Assembly: GCF_018130765.1 (NCBI RefSeq)
Contig: NZ_JAFCJZ010000029.1
Location: 47,781 to 111,780 of the forward strand
DNA: 64,000 nt
Reading direction: 5' to 3'
DNA from: Bradyrhizobium iriomotense
Lineage (GTDB): Bacteria; Pseudomonadota; Alphaproteobacteria; Rhizobiales; Xanthobacteraceae
Shown: positions 51,995-60,760 of the stretch, piece after piece
Layout of the letters: every line of letters starts with the position of its first letter
How positions within the stretch are numbered: position 1 is the first letter of the stretch
Translations under genes and position numbers: made by a program
Notes under the pieces: generated by a model
The model's input: only the letters and a program-made list of their open reading frames with translations
The model's database searches: none
What the model was told of the DNA's origin: nothing

Positions 51995-52414
51995 TCAGCT
52001 GTTGCGCAGGCCGTCGGCGGCGCGCTTCCACTGCGCGACGTTGTCGGCGATCATGCGGGTCGACTTCATCGCGGCCTGGCTGAGCTGGGCGTAGCCGGAG
52101 ATCTCGCGCTGGACGCGCTGGCCCTCGGCATGCAGCAGGTCACGCAGGCTCTCGAGCTCGGAGATCAGGTTCTCGATCTCGGCGAGCGAGGTGCCGGCGA
52201 CGCGCTGGATCAGCGAGTTGACGTTGGTGACGGTGGCCTCCGCGCTCGGATCGAGCGGCGGCGCGTCGGTGGTCGCCGCAGGACGGCGCAGATAGGCGAT
52301 GTCGTTGCGGACGAAATCGCGGATGCCGGCTTCGACTTCCGTCACCGCCGCGAGATTGTTGTCGACGGTTTCGGTCTCGGTTGCTTCAACCTTTTCCGGA
52401 CGGATGGCGTTCAT
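51995..52414 (-). CDS. Helical coiled-coil protein of unknown function
   Basis: The 139-residue protein has a polar N-terminus (MNAIRPEKVEATETETVDNN), then long amphipathic helices (VNSLIQRVAGTSLAEIENLISELESLRDLLHAEGQRVQREI, YAQLSQAAMKSTRMIADNVAQWKRAADGL). The make-up recalls phasins and other helical scaffold proteins, but I cannot assign it. The ATG at 52414 follows GGGGAACAACG. There is no signal peptide, so it is cytoplasmic. Confidence 0.75.
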   Translation of the reverse strand: MNAIRPEKVEATETETVDNNLAAVTEVEAGIRDFVRNDIAYLRRPAATTDAPPLDPSAEATVTNVNSLIQRVAGTSLAEIENLISELESLRDLLHAEGQRVQREISGYAQLSQAAMKSTRMIADNVAQWKRAADGLRNS

Positions 52415-52615
52415 CGTTGTTCCCCTGTTCGCGTTGAGCGCAGCGCGAGTGTCCCCCGCACGACGATGTCTGTAAGGCAACCCGCATCAGGGCGTCCGAT
52501 TTTGACCGCAAAGGGGCCGAGATGCGGCAAGGGCAGACCATTCGGGGGTATTGCCGTGGCGTATGGTTCCGTATGGTTAGGGGAGTGTAAAGGGCGCAAC
52601 GCGCATCGGAATCCA

Positions 52616-52739
52616 TCCCCTCATGGTGAAGGAGCGCGCCCCTTCGCGTGCGTCTCGAACCATGAAAGGCCCCGCTGCGGCGGTGCGGGCCTCGATCCTT
52701 CGAGACGCGCTCCTTCGGAGCGCCCTCAGGATAAGGGGA
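52616..52739. repeat. Palindromic intergenic repeat, family G
   Basis: TCCCCTCATGGTGAAGGAGC opens it and CTCAGGATAAGGGGA closes it, with GCGTCTCGAA / TTCGAGACGC inside. A related copy lies at 63073. It occupies the left flank of the barrel-like protein gene. The 200 bp between 52415 and 52616 carry the upstream region of the coiled-coil gene and no other gene that I can support. Confidence 0.78.
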
Positions 52740-52756
52740 CAGAGTGGAGGCTCGGT

Positions 52757-53677
52757 CTACCAGCTCTTCTTGAAGCCGGCAGTCACGCTCTTGTTGATCG
52801 CCCCTTGCGAGGTCTCGCCGACCGAGCCGGAGACGGTGACGTTGTCGAACAGCTTCTGCTCTGCGCCGACCTTGCGCAGCCATTTGTCGTCGGTGGTCGA
52901 CAGCGTCTGGCCCGCGGTGATGCTGGTGCCGGTGTCGGTATTGGTGACCTTGGCCGTCTGGTCGGTCTCGTAATTGCGCGTGATGTGGCCGCCGATGCCG
53001 GGGACGGCGGTGGTGCCCTGCTGGTTGACGCTGTAGCCATTCTGCAGCGTCAGCGAGGTGTCGCCCGACAGCGGCATCGACTTGGTCAGCGACGCCCCGA
53101 TCTTGCTCTGTTCGGAGCCGGGGTCGACGCGGGCCTCGACCGCGGTCTTGTCCCAGATCACCCCCGCGCCCGGCGCGGTCGCGGTCGCCCAGGCGCTGCC
53201 GGAGGATTGCGGCAGGCTGCCGCCATTGGCGGCCTTTTGTGCCAGCAGCTCGGACATCGTCCGCGGCTCGCTCGCCACCGTCATGTCGGCGCCGATCCGC
53301 GTATCCCAGAACTCGAACACCGACTGCTTCACCGTCACCGCCGAGGAGCCGTTGGCGTTGGCGTTCGACGACCAGTTCAGTCCGCTGCTGGCCGCGGCCT
53401 GCGCCCGCTTCTTGGCGGCAATGATGTCGTTGAGCGTGCCGGCGTCGATGGCGAGCTGGCTCCAGTCGAGCTTGTCGACGTCGATGCCCTTCATGATGTC
53501 GGGATCGTTGACGCTGGGGGCCTCCACCGTCTCGGCCTCTTCGTCGTCGGGCACTACGGCCGGGCCGGGGGAGAACGGCGGAATGATCTGCGCCGAGACC
53601 GTCAGCACCGATCCCAGCATGAATGCGGCCGCCAGCACCGGCAGCCTGGCCCAGCCAAAACCCGTCGAGAATTCCAT
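52757..53677 (-). CDS. Exported protein, possible outer-membrane barrel, unknown function
   Basis: The 306-residue product has a signal peptide (MEFSTGFGWARLPVLAAAFMLGSVLTVSAQ), a Pro/acidic segment and a linker. A C-terminal half of about 180 residues follows with alternating short strands (KIGASLTKSMPLSGDTSLTL, WLRKVGAEQKLFDNVTVSGS, VTAGFKKSW). The final residue is Trp, an aromatic terminus typical of outer-membrane barrels. I know no family name. The ATG at 53677 begins the signal. It stands alone on the minus strand between two repeats or gaps. Confidence 0.7.
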   Translation of the reverse strand: MEFSTGFGWARLPVLAAAFMLGSVLTVSAQIIPPFSPGPAVVPDDEEAETVEAPSVNDPDIMKGIDVDKLDWSQLAIDAGTLNDIIAAKKRAQAAASSGLNWSSNANANGSSAVTVKQSVFEFWDTRIGADMTVASEPRTMSELLAQKAANGGSLPQSSGSAWATATAPGAGVIWDKTAVEARVDPGSEQSKIGASLTKSMPLSGDTSLTLQNGYSVNQQGTTAVPGIGGHITRNYETDQTAKVTNTDTGTSITAGQTLSTTDDKWLRKVGAEQKLFDNVTVSGSVGETSQGAINKSVTAGFKKSW

Positions 53678-53940
53678 CGTCCTGCCCGCAAACCCCAGCG
53701 CATGCCGCCCGCCAATATAGTGCGGACTTCCGCAATGACCATGCGCCATTCCGCAGCGAGGATGCTGACCTATCGTTGCGAAATTGTGGCGACTCGCGCG
53801 GGGACGCGAACCAACGGGCCGCGCGAAGAGAGCGCGCCCGATGACGGCTTGCGTGCGACGGCATCCGGCGGGGCTGGAGGCCAGGACGTCGCGGTCGGCT
53901 TGTCACCGGTCCCGGGAAAGGGGGCCCGTTGGCGTCCCCC

Positions 53941-54381
53941 TCAGCCGACGCTGGTCATCTTCGGCAGATGAATGGCGCGGCCGAGTGCCTGCTCGACCAG
54001 GTCGAAGGTGTCGATCAGCACCCGCATGCTGATGAGCTTGCCCGCCCTGAACTGGGCGAACTGAGCCACTCGCAGCGAGATCGGCTTGCTGGAATCGAGC
54101 GCCGTCAGCGAGTAGCGCAGCATCGAGGCGGCGGAATCGACGCCCAGCATGATGCTCTCGCGGTCGAAGCGGCGGACCTGGAAATTGTCGGCGAGCTGGC
54201 GGATGACGTCGAGCACGGCGTCCTTGCCCTGCCGCGCGCCGAAGAACGGAAACATGTCGATCGGGCCATAGAGCGCCCACTCGACGTCCTCGTCGATCAG
54301 GGCCTCGATATCCTCAAAGTGCCGGTCGTTGATCGCACGGTGCAATGCGCGCGAGAAACGCCAGAGGCTGTGCTCTGTCAT
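53941..54381 (-). CDS. NTF2-like / SnoaL-like protein, copy 1
   Basis: The 146-residue cone-shaped NTF2 fold protein has an N-terminal helix (LWRFSRALHRAINDRHFEDIEALI), the pocket strand EWALYGPIDMFPFFG, and a C-terminal RAGKLISMRVLIDTFDLVEQAL. Members act as small isomerases, hydrolases or binding proteins. It is a clear relative of the protein at 55085: both share PIDM/VxP and the D-(T/S)-(F/Y)-D-L-V ending. The ATG at 54381 (MTEHSLW) is preferred over a longer frame. Confidence 0.83.
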   Translation of the reverse strand: MTEHSLWRFSRALHRAINDRHFEDIEALIDEDVEWALYGPIDMFPFFGARQGKDAVLDVIRQLADNFQVRRFDRESIMLGVDSAASMLRYSLTALDSSKPISLRVAQFAQFRAGKLISMRVLIDTFDLVEQALGRAIHLPKMTSVG

Positions 54382-54587
54382 TTTGGGCAGTCCTGACGCT
54401 GGCTTGCAGAAAAAACGGAAAACAACCCCATGCACCGTAAAGGTGTCCCGGGGCGCTCAACTCATTTGTATGCGAACGAAATACCCGATTTCGGCCAAAA
54501 CGCAATTCACAATTTCGCAATGCACAATTGAGCGCGCTTTGTGAGATTTACAACAGAACCCCGTAATCTACCGGTCCCCGGGGTCGT

Positions 54588-54854
54588 CTACCGATCCCCG
54601 CGGACTGCGGGTTCCCGTTCGATCGCGATCGCATCGTCCCGCAGCGCCAGCAGGGCGAACAGCACCGCGCCGCCGATTCCGCCGATCGCAGCGCCCGCGG
54701 GCATGAAGGCGAAGAACACCAGCATGCCGTTTTGCCCTTCGAAATTCGTGGTTTGCGCGATTTCGACGAAAGCGAGCCCGGCCCCGATGCCGAGCGCGGC
54801 CCCGCCCAGCGTCCCCAGGAACAGCCCCAACATAGCAAGCAACACGACTTTCAT
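54588..54854 (-). CDS. Small membrane protein of unknown function
   Basis: The 88-residue product has two or three Gly/Ala-rich hydrophobic segments (VVLLAMLGLFLGTLGGAALGIGAGLAFVEI and MLVFFAFMPAGAAIGGIGGAVLFALLAL) and a short charged tail. The GxxxG-rich helices suggest tight helix packing. No family is recognised. It lies between the two NTF2-like genes on the same strand. Confidence 0.65.
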   Translation of the reverse strand: MKVVLLAMLGLFLGTLGGAALGIGAGLAFVEIAQTTNFEGQNGMLVFFAFMPAGAAIGGIGGAVLFALLALRDDAIAIEREPAVRGDR

Positions 54855-54934
54855 CGGCCCATGACCCAGCCGGCGTGCACAACGCCCCGGGATGGGTCTC
54901 GGCGAGGGGGAGGGAGGTTCAACGGGACTTCTTC

Positions 54935-55067
54935 ACCTCTCCCCGCTTGCGGGGAGAGGTCGACGCGCGCAGCGCGGCGGGTGAGGGGGTACAGGTCTCT
55001 CGACAATCCCACGCGCGGCGAGAGGCCCCTCACCCCAACCCTCTCCCCGTAAGAACGGGGAGAGGGA
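54935..55067. repeat. Palindromic intergenic repeat, family E-prime
   Basis: CACCTCTCCCCGCTTGCGGG opens it and CTCTCCCCGTAAGAACGGGG closes it; each arm is itself a hairpin (CTCTCCCCGC...GCGGGGAGAG type). A GCGCGCAGCGCG core follows the left arm. Related copies lie at 60578 and 61803. Confidence 0.85.
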
Positions 55068-55084
55068 GCGCAGCAGCGATGCCG

Positions 55085-55537
55085 CTACACCCCGTCCACC
55101 CCCGCCCCCGTGATCAGCGGCCCGATCTCCCGCTCTAGCACCTGCTGCACCAGGTCGTAGGAATCGATGATCTCGCGGATCTCGGCCACCAGCCCGCCGC
55201 GGAAGGCGTAGAACACGGCCATGTCGAACTGCACGATGCGGCCGTTGCTGCGCTTCCTGAAATAGGTCTGGATGTAGGTCGCGACCTCGTCGCCGTCGGC
55301 GAGGATGTGCGGCACCTTGTAGCGAACTTCCGAATAGCGCGACCAGACCGTCTGCCACAGCTCGCGCAGCTCTTGCTTGCCGTGGCGCGGCACCATGTGC
55401 GGCAGCACGTCGATCGGCGCGTGGGTGAGGAAGTCGACGTCGTCGGTGCAGCACGCCAGCGCGGCCTCGATATCGCCGCGCGCGAAGGCGTCGAGCAGAT
55501 GCACGACGCGCTGCCTGTTCAACGATTCAACCGTCAT
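55085..55537 (-). CDS. NTF2-like / SnoaL-like protein, copy 2
   Basis: The 150-residue protein has the NTF2 plan: helix RQRVVHLLDAFARGDIEAALACC, strand DFLTHAPIDVLPHMVP, central TYIQTYFRKRSNGRIVQFDMAVFYAFRGGLVAEIREIIDSYDLVQQVL. The His in THAPID and Asp residues near the pocket could serve acid-base chemistry. It is paralogous to the protein at 53941; a small membrane protein and a repeat lie between them. Confidence 0.85.
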   Translation of the reverse strand: MTVESLNRQRVVHLLDAFARGDIEAALACCTDDVDFLTHAPIDVLPHMVPRHGKQELRELWQTVWSRYSEVRYKVPHILADGDEVATYIQTYFRKRSNGRIVQFDMAVFYAFRGGLVAEIREIIDSYDLVQQVLEREIGPLITGAGVDGV

Positions 55538-55834
55538 GCCGCGCCGCCCTCATTGCCCATGACCTGCGAACGCTACCGCGCAGCCCGCGCGTGCTTCAAT
55601 CCGCAAGGACACAGGGCTGATTGCAGTCTATGACGCGCGGGCGCAATGCCCGGTTCATGGGGGGACAATTGCGGGTTGCACGCCTGTTCGCCTGCAAGAA
55701 ACGAGCGGCCTTTGCGTTCCTGCGATGACGCCGCGTGCATATCGGCTGACGCGCCGTGCAAGACCCCGCGCAAGGGAACCTGGATCCTGCGGTATCCGTT
55801 GATGTCAGGACATCGCATCCGGAGACATCGTTTC

Positions 55835-56071
55835 ATGAGATCTACGCTTCTCACTGTGGCTGCCGCGCTCCTCATGCTCGGCGCGAGCCCCGCCGCCAAC
55901 GCCAAGGGCTGCATCAAGGGCGCCGTCGTCGGCGGCGTCGCCGGCCACTACGCCGGCCATCACGGCATGCTCGGCGCCGCCGCCGGCTGTCTCTATGGCA
56001 GGCATCACGCCAAGGAACAGGACAAGCAGCGGCAACAGCAGGGCCAGGTGAACGGGCAGGGGAAGCTGTAG
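55835..56071 (+). CDS. Small exported Gly/His-rich protein
   Basis: The 78-residue product has a signal peptide (MRSTLLTVAAALLMLGASPAANA) and a Gly/His-rich middle with two Cys (GCIKGAVVGGVAGHYAGHHG, GCLYGRHHAKEQ). It ends in a Gln-rich tail. The glycine zipper (GxxxGxxxG-like spacing) suggests membrane or oligomer contacts. The ATG at 55835 starts the signal. A 297-bp gap before it holds no gene I can support. No function can be assigned. Confidence 0.72.
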   Translation: MRSTLLTVAAALLMLGASPAANAKGCIKGAVVGGVAGHYAGHHGMLGAAAGCLYGRHHAKEQDKQRQQQGQVNGQGKL

Positions 56072-56168
56072 AGGCACGGAAAACCCCGCGCCCCACCGTC
56101 TTCTGTCCGGCATGCCCCGATGGTAAGTTCCAGCTGCAAACGCTGGGGTTGAGTCGAGCGAGGGGACG

Positions 56169-56348
56169 ATGGATGTCGGGAAGTTCTTGTGGGGCCTCGT
56201 CCTTGCAATTCTGTTCCTGTGTTTCCTCGCTCGCTTTATGAGAAACGCGTTCCGCTCGCGGGGTGTCAAATACAATTGGCTTGGCGTTCTGCTGTCGTTC
56301 TCGACGGTCGGCGTGGCGATCTACCTCGTCTTCTTCCGCCAGCTCTGA
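56169..56348 (+). CDS. Two-span membrane protein, 59 residues
   Basis: The product starts MDVGKFLWGLVLAILFLCFL and has two membrane helices (about residues 6-24 and 38-56) separated by a basic loop (RFMRNAFRSRGVKYN), which predicts both ends outside and the loop in the cytoplasm. GAGGGG precedes the ATG. It is just below common length limits. It is followed by another small membrane protein gene in the same direction. No family is recognised. Confidence 0.72.
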   Translation: MDVGKFLWGLVLAILFLCFLARFMRNAFRSRGVKYNWLGVLLSFSTVGVAIYLVFFRQL

Positions 56349-56461
56349 CGCCATTCATTTGTCCGCGCCGCAGAGGGGCTCCCGGCAGGGAGTGACCCAT
56401 CTCACATCACCCCTCCGGCCTCGCGGCTATCGTCATCCCCATGTCATCAGGGAGACGTGCC

Positions 56462-56848
56462 ATGGCCGCCATCGCCGCCGCGAGAAAGTCCCGCCTGCAC
56501 AACGCGCTCGAAGGCCTCGCGCTGACCGCGACGCTGCAGAGCTTCCCGACCTTCGCCGCCGCCGCCTTCCTGCTCAAGCTCGTCGGCAATCACGACCTCG
56601 TCGGCGACCCCGGCGTCGCCATCTTCGTCGCAATCGCCTCGCTGATGCACGCGCTGCTCGCGGTGTCTATTGGCCCGAGCTTCCCCGCCGTCTTCAAGAC
56701 CGTCTACGAGCCGAAGTTCTTCGAGGCCCATCTGTCGCTCTCCGACAAGATCACGGCATGGCGCACCCAGCCGGTCGCCTCGCTCCAGCTCATGACCATC
56801 GTGCTGCTGCTGTCGGTGATGGCCGTGGTGACCGCGAGCGTGGGGTAA
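56462..56848 (+). CDS. Small membrane protein, 128 residues, unknown function
   Basis: The protein has three or four hydrophobic segments (ALTATLQSFPTFAAAAFLLKLV, VAIFVAIASLMHALLAVSIG, LQLMTIVLLLSVMAVVTASVG) with a charged stretch VYEPKFFEAHLSLSDKITAWR between. AGGGAGA upstream supports the ATG at 56462 over one at 56441. A half copy of a family D repeat follows. I know no family. Confidence 0.72.
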   Translation: MAAIAAARKSRLHNALEGLALTATLQSFPTFAAAAFLLKLVGNHDLVGDPGVAIFVAIASLMHALLAVSIGPSFPAVFKTVYEPKFFEAHLSLSDKITAWRTQPVASLQLMTIVLLLSVMAVVTASVG

Positions 56849-56868
56849 CGAGGGAAAATCTCTCCGCC

Positions 56869-56910
56869 GTCATTCCGGGGCGCCGCGTAGCGGCGAGCCC
56901 GGAATCCATA
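56869..56910. repeat. Half copy of family D repeat
   Basis: GTCATTCCGGGGCGCCGCG and CGGCGAGCCCGGAATCCATAG match the left half of the copy at 43466; the right half is missing. It lies between convergent genes, close to the uvrB stop. Confidence 0.75.
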
Positions 56911-56934
56911 GCACGACGAGCGCGGATGCGCCGC

Positions 56935-59838
56935 CTACCTCTTCTTCCACCCCCCGCGTCTTCCCGGCGCGCCACCCGTCGACTTCGGCGCCGGCCCGAA
57001 CTCCGGACCCGACTGCCGTGAGTCCGTCGGCTGGATGATCCGGCTGGTGCTGCCGAACGGTCTTGCGGGCAGACTGGGGTTCTCGCGATAGGGCAGGGAT
57101 TCCGGGCCGTGCATCTCGTCGAGATGCGGCTTGTGCACCTTCGAGCCGCTGCCGGCGCCGCTGGCCTTCAGCGCGGAGCCCACGGTCTTCTTCTTCATCG
57201 CGCTCACCGGCAAATTCGCGGCGTCGCCATACTTCTTCGCGCCGGCATAGGCGCCGGCCTTGCTCTGCACCGCGCGCTGCTTCGCGGTGGGGTCGTCCAC
57301 CACCGCAAGCTCCGTCGCGCGCAGGCGCTTGACTTCGTCGCGCAGGCGCGCGGCTTCCTCGAAGTTCAGATCGGCGGCCGCCTCGCGCATCCTTGTTTCG
57401 AGGTCGGCCAGCACGGCCTCAAAATTGTGGCCGATCGAGATGACGTCGTCGGTCATGTCGTGGCCGCCGACCTCGACCAGCACGTGATCGCGCTCGTAGA
57501 CGGAGTTGAGGATGTCGCCGATCTGCTTCTTCACGCTCTCCGGCGTGATGCCGTTGGCGGTGTTGTACTCGACCTGCTTCTCGCGGCGGCGGTTGGTCTC
57601 GGCGATGGCGCGCTCCATCGACCCCGTCATCTGGTCGGCGTAGAGGATCACCTTGCCGTCGACGTTGCGCGCGGCGCGGCCGATGGTCTGGATCAGCGAG
57701 GTCTCGCTGCGCAAAAAGCCTTCCTTGTCGGCATCGAGGATCGCGACCAGCGCGCATTCGGGAATGTCGAGGCCTTCGCGCAAGAGGTTGATGCCGACCA
57801 GCGCGTCAAAGGCGCCGAGACGGAGGTCGCGGATGATCTCGATGCGTTCGATGGTGTCGATGTCGCTGTGCATGTAGCGGACGCGAATGCCCTGCTCATG
57901 CAGATATTCGGTGAGGTCCTCCGCCATGCGTTTTGTGAGTACCGTGATCAGCGAGCGATAGCCGGCCTGCGCGGTGGCGCGGACCTCGCCGACGAGGTCG
58001 TCGACCTGGGTGCGGGCAGGGCGAATATCAACGGGAGGATCAATAAGTCCGGTGGGACGAATGACCTGCTCGACGAACACGCCGCCGCTCTCGTTGAGCT
58101 CCCAGCCGCTCGGCGTCGCCGACACCGCGACGGTCTGCGGCCGCATCATGTCCCACTCCTCGAAGCGGAGCGGGCGGTTGTCCATGCAGGAGGGCAGGCG
58201 GAAGCCGTATTCCGCCAGCGTCGCCTTGCGGCGGAAGTCGCCGCGGAACATGGCGCCGATCTGCGGGATGGTGACGTGGCTCTCGTCGGCGAAGATCAGC
58301 GCGTTGTCGGGGACGTATTCGAACAGCGTCGGCGGCGGCTCGCCGGGGCGGCGGCCGGTGAGGTAGCGGGAATAGTTCTCGATGCCGGCGCAGCTTCCGG
58401 TCGCCTCCATCATCTCGAGGTCGAAGGTGGTGCGCTGCTCCAGCCGCTGCGCTTCCAGGAGGCGCCCCTGGTCGTGCAGCTGGTCGAGCCGCTGCTTCAA
58501 TTCGAACTTGATCGACTTGATCGCCTGCACCAGCGTCGGGCGCGGCGTCACATAGTGCGAGTTGGCGTACATCTTGATGAATTCGAGCTCGTCCTGCTTG
58601 TGGCCGGTGAGCGGATCGAACTCCTCGATGGCCTCGATGGTGTCGCCGAACAGGTTCACGCGCCAGGCGCGGTCTTCATAGTGCGCCGGGAAGATGTCGA
58701 TGACGTCGCCCCTCACACGAAAGGTGCCGCGGGTGAAATCGGCCTGGGTGCGCTTGTACTGGAGTGCGACGAGGTCGGCGATGAGCTGGCGCTGGTCGAT
58801 GCGCTCGCCCTTCTTCAGCGCGAAGGTCATCGCGGTGTAGGTCTCGACCGAGCCGATGCCGTAGATGCAGGACACCGACGCCACGATGATGACGTCGTCG
58901 CGTTCGAGCAGTGCGCGCGTCGCCGAGTGGCGCATGCGGTCGATCTGCTCGTTGATGGACGAGTCTTTTTCTATGTAGGTGTCGGTACGCGGAACGTAGG
59001 CTTCCGGCTGGTAGTAGTCGTAATAGGAGACGAAATATTCGACGGCGTTATCGGGGAAAAAGTTCTTGAACTCGCCATAGAGCTGGGCGGCCAGCGTCTT
59101 GTTCGGCGCGAGGATCAGGGCAGGGCGCTGTGTCGCCTCGATCACCTTGGCCATGGTGTAGGTCTTGCCGGAGCCGGTGACGCCGAGCAGCACCTGTGAG
59201 CGGTCGTTGCGCTCGATGCCTTCGACCAGCTCCGCGATCGCGGTCGGCTGGTCGCCGCGCGGCTCGTAGGACGACTTGATCTCGAAGCGCACGCCGCCTT
59301 CGGACTTTTCCGGACGCGGCGGCCGGTGCGGCGTCCATACCTTCATGGAGCCGTCGTCCTTGCGGAACTCCGGGCGGCCCTCGCGGATCAGCGATTCCAG
59401 CGCCTCCGCGGTCGCCTTGACGCCGAGCGCCTCCATCTTGTTGCGTGGCGGACGCGCCAGCGCTTCCGCATCGTCCTCTTCCGTGGGCAGGCCGAGCTGC
59501 CGGGCCAGTTCCGGATCGAGTGTCGGGATCGTGGCCGCGGTGCCGTAATTGGCCTGCGGTGCCTCGTCCAGTCCCGCCGGGCGGTCGCTGGGGAAGTCCT
59601 TCGGCGTCGAGGCGCGCGCGCGATGTGCGGCGGCCTCGCCCCCGGCGCGGCGGTCGCGCGAATTGTCCGGCGGCGGCTGCAGGCCGGTGCCCGAGCCAAG
59701 CCCGGCATCGCCGCGGTTGATCGCGGGATTCAGAAGTTCGGCCAGCGCCGGCCCGATCGGCTGCACATCGGGCCGATGCGCTTTCGAGTTCGGGGCCTTG
59801 GATTTAGGGGATTTCGGGGGAGCAGGTTTCTTCGCCAT
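56935..59838 (-). CDS. uvrB: Excinuclease ABC subunit B with long terminal extensions
   Basis: UvrB is the DNA-loading helicase-like core of nucleotide excision repair. The 967-residue protein has Walker A GVTGSGKT at residues 219-226, the beta-hairpin region YYDYYQPEAYVPRTDTYIEKD, the DEAD-like DESH box, C-terminal helicase motifs (QTIGRAARNVDGKVILYAD) and the UVR motif (ADLNFEEAARLRDEVKRLR). It carries an N-terminal extension of about 180 residues (Pro, Lys, Ala rich; it includes ATIPTLDPELARQLGLP) and a basic Gly/Ser-rich tail of about 90 residues. E. coli UvrB has about 673 residues. Confidence 0.96.
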   Translation of the reverse strand: MAKKPAPPKSPKSKAPNSKAHRPDVQPIGPALAELLNPAINRGDAGLGSGTGLQPPPDNSRDRRAGGEAAAHRARASTPKDFPSDRPAGLDEAPQANYGTAATIPTLDPELARQLGLPTEEDDAEALARPPRNKMEALGVKATAEALESLIREGRPEFRKDDGSMKVWTPHRPPRPEKSEGGVRFEIKSSYEPRGDQPTAIAELVEGIERNDRSQVLLGVTGSGKTYTMAKVIEATQRPALILAPNKTLAAQLYGEFKNFFPDNAVEYFVSYYDYYQPEAYVPRTDTYIEKDSSINEQIDRMRHSATRALLERDDVIIVASVSCIYGIGSVETYTAMTFALKKGERIDQRQLIADLVALQYKRTQADFTRGTFRVRGDVIDIFPAHYEDRAWRVNLFGDTIEAIEEFDPLTGHKQDELEFIKMYANSHYVTPRPTLVQAIKSIKFELKQRLDQLHDQGRLLEAQRLEQRTTFDLEMMEATGSCAGIENYSRYLTGRRPGEPPPTLFEYVPDNALIFADESHVTIPQIGAMFRGDFRRKATLAEYGFRLPSCMDNRPLRFEEWDMMRPQTVAVSATPSGWELNESGGVFVEQVIRPTGLIDPPVDIRPARTQVDDLVGEVRATAQAGYRSLITVLTKRMAEDLTEYLHEQGIRVRYMHSDIDTIERIEIIRDLRLGAFDALVGINLLREGLDIPECALVAILDADKEGFLRSETSLIQTIGRAARNVDGKVILYADQMTGSMERAIAETNRRREKQVEYNTANGITPESVKKQIGDILNSVYERDHVLVEVGGHDMTDDVISIGHNFEAVLADLETRMREAAADLNFEEAARLRDEVKRLRATELAVVDDPTAKQRAVQSKAGAYAGAKKYGDAANLPVSAMKKKTVGSALKASGAGSGSKVHKPHLDEMHGPESLPYRENPSLPARPFGSTSRIIQPTDSRQSGPEFGPAPKSTGGAPGRRGGWKKR

Positions 59839-59942
59839 GAGGCGAATATGGGACGAGTCCGCCCCTCAATAAAGGGCGAATGATCCGCCATGCTCAGGCT
59901 GCTGACAGCAGGTTGGCAGCAGGCCTGTCGCCGATTCCTGGC

Positions 59943-60176
59943 TCACGCCGCCGGCAGCGGTCCGTCGTCGTCCTCGCTCGCCTGGCGCGGCTTCAGGATG
60001 TCGAGATGGATGCTGCCGCAATCGGTGCAGCGCATGGTCCAGTACTCGCATCCGGCGCGGCCGCCGATCACACGGAGCACCGTGAGATCGCCGTCGCACT
60101 CCGGGCATTTCGACAGCACCGATCGTGCGTAGGATCGGGCCAGCGGCTGGGTCTCTTCGATCTCGATATACGACAT
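59943..60176 (-). CDS. Small zinc-ribbon protein
   Basis: The 77-residue protein has two Cys pairs, CPECDGD and CTDC, spaced about 25 residues apart, which make a four-Cys zinc ribbon. A further Cys lies between them. The tail is acidic (SEDDDGPLPAA). The start MSYIEIEETQPLARSY at 60176 is preceded by AGGAACC. It lies 41 bp downstream of another small gene on the same strand. It could bind nucleic acid or protein; nothing more is visible. Confidence 0.72.
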   Translation of the reverse strand: MSYIEIEETQPLARSYARSVLSKCPECDGDLTVLRVIGGRAGCEYWTMRCTDCGSIHLDILKPRQASEDDDGPLPAA

Positions 60177-60217
60177 CACCGGTTCCTCGTTTCGCGCCGC
60201 GCTGTGCTGGAAGATAT

Positions 60218-60442
60218 CTATTCGTCGTCGTGGTCGGCGCGCCGGCGGAAGCGATCGATGTGGTGCTTGGCGTCGGCGATCGCGGCGTCGGGATCGGGCC
60301 AGGCGAAGCCGACTTCCATGGCCGGAAACAGCACGCCGTCGATGGCAACCGGGCTGAAATCGGCGCGCCGGATGCGGGCGTGCCACAGCCCCTTGCCAGC
60401 TTCGAAGGATTCGATGTCAAAGCCGTCGTAGAGAGTCGTCAT
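60218..60442 (-). CDS. Small hypothetical protein, 74 residues
   Basis: The product begins MTTLYDGFDIESFEAGKGLW and has a strand-rich core (HARIRRADFSPVAIDGVLFPAMEVGFAWPDPDAAIADAKHHIDRF) and an acidic end. The pattern of short beta strands followed by a helix recalls small DUF proteins of rhizobia, but I cannot name one. It is upstream of, and probably co-transcribed with, the zinc-ribbon gene. Confidence 0.65.
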   Translation of the reverse strand: MTTLYDGFDIESFEAGKGLWHARIRRADFSPVAIDGVLFPAMEVGFAWPDPDAAIADAKHHIDRFRRRADHDDE

Positions 60443-60577
60443 TGGTAGTCCCCAAAGTGATCCGTAAGTGTCTTTTTGGAGGATCAGGGGACCACGTTTG
60501 CGGATTTTGGGATGTGAAGCCGTTCACAAGGGGCCGGCTTTTTTGCCGCGTGGGGTCGCGAAACTAGGTTCCGCAAA

Positions 60578-60724
60578 CACGGTGCGCTCCCTCTCCCGCT
60601 TGCGGGGGAGGGTTGGGGTGGGGGTGCTTCCGCAACGAACACTCCCAATGTGGAGAGAGCCCCCACCCGGCGCTTCGCGCCGACCTCCCCCGCAAGCGGG
60701 AGAGGTGCACCGTGTTCTGGGCTT
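60578..60724. repeat. Palindromic intergenic repeat, family E-prime
   Basis: CACGGTGCGCTCCCTCTCCC opens it and GCGGGAGAGGTGCACCGTG closes it, with CCGGCGCTTCGCGCCG inside. It occupies the middle of a 318-bp gap between the LysR gene and the 74-residue gene. The remaining flanks (60443-60577 and 60725-60760) hold no gene that I see. Confidence 0.85.
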
Positions 60725-60760
60725 GCAGCGCTCCAACCCACATTGGCTTGGCTGAGATGC

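Noticed and set aside
57109..59199. 696-codon + strand frame
   Set aside because: It is the antisense shadow of uvrB, with low-complexity composition (His, Arg, Val, Asp).
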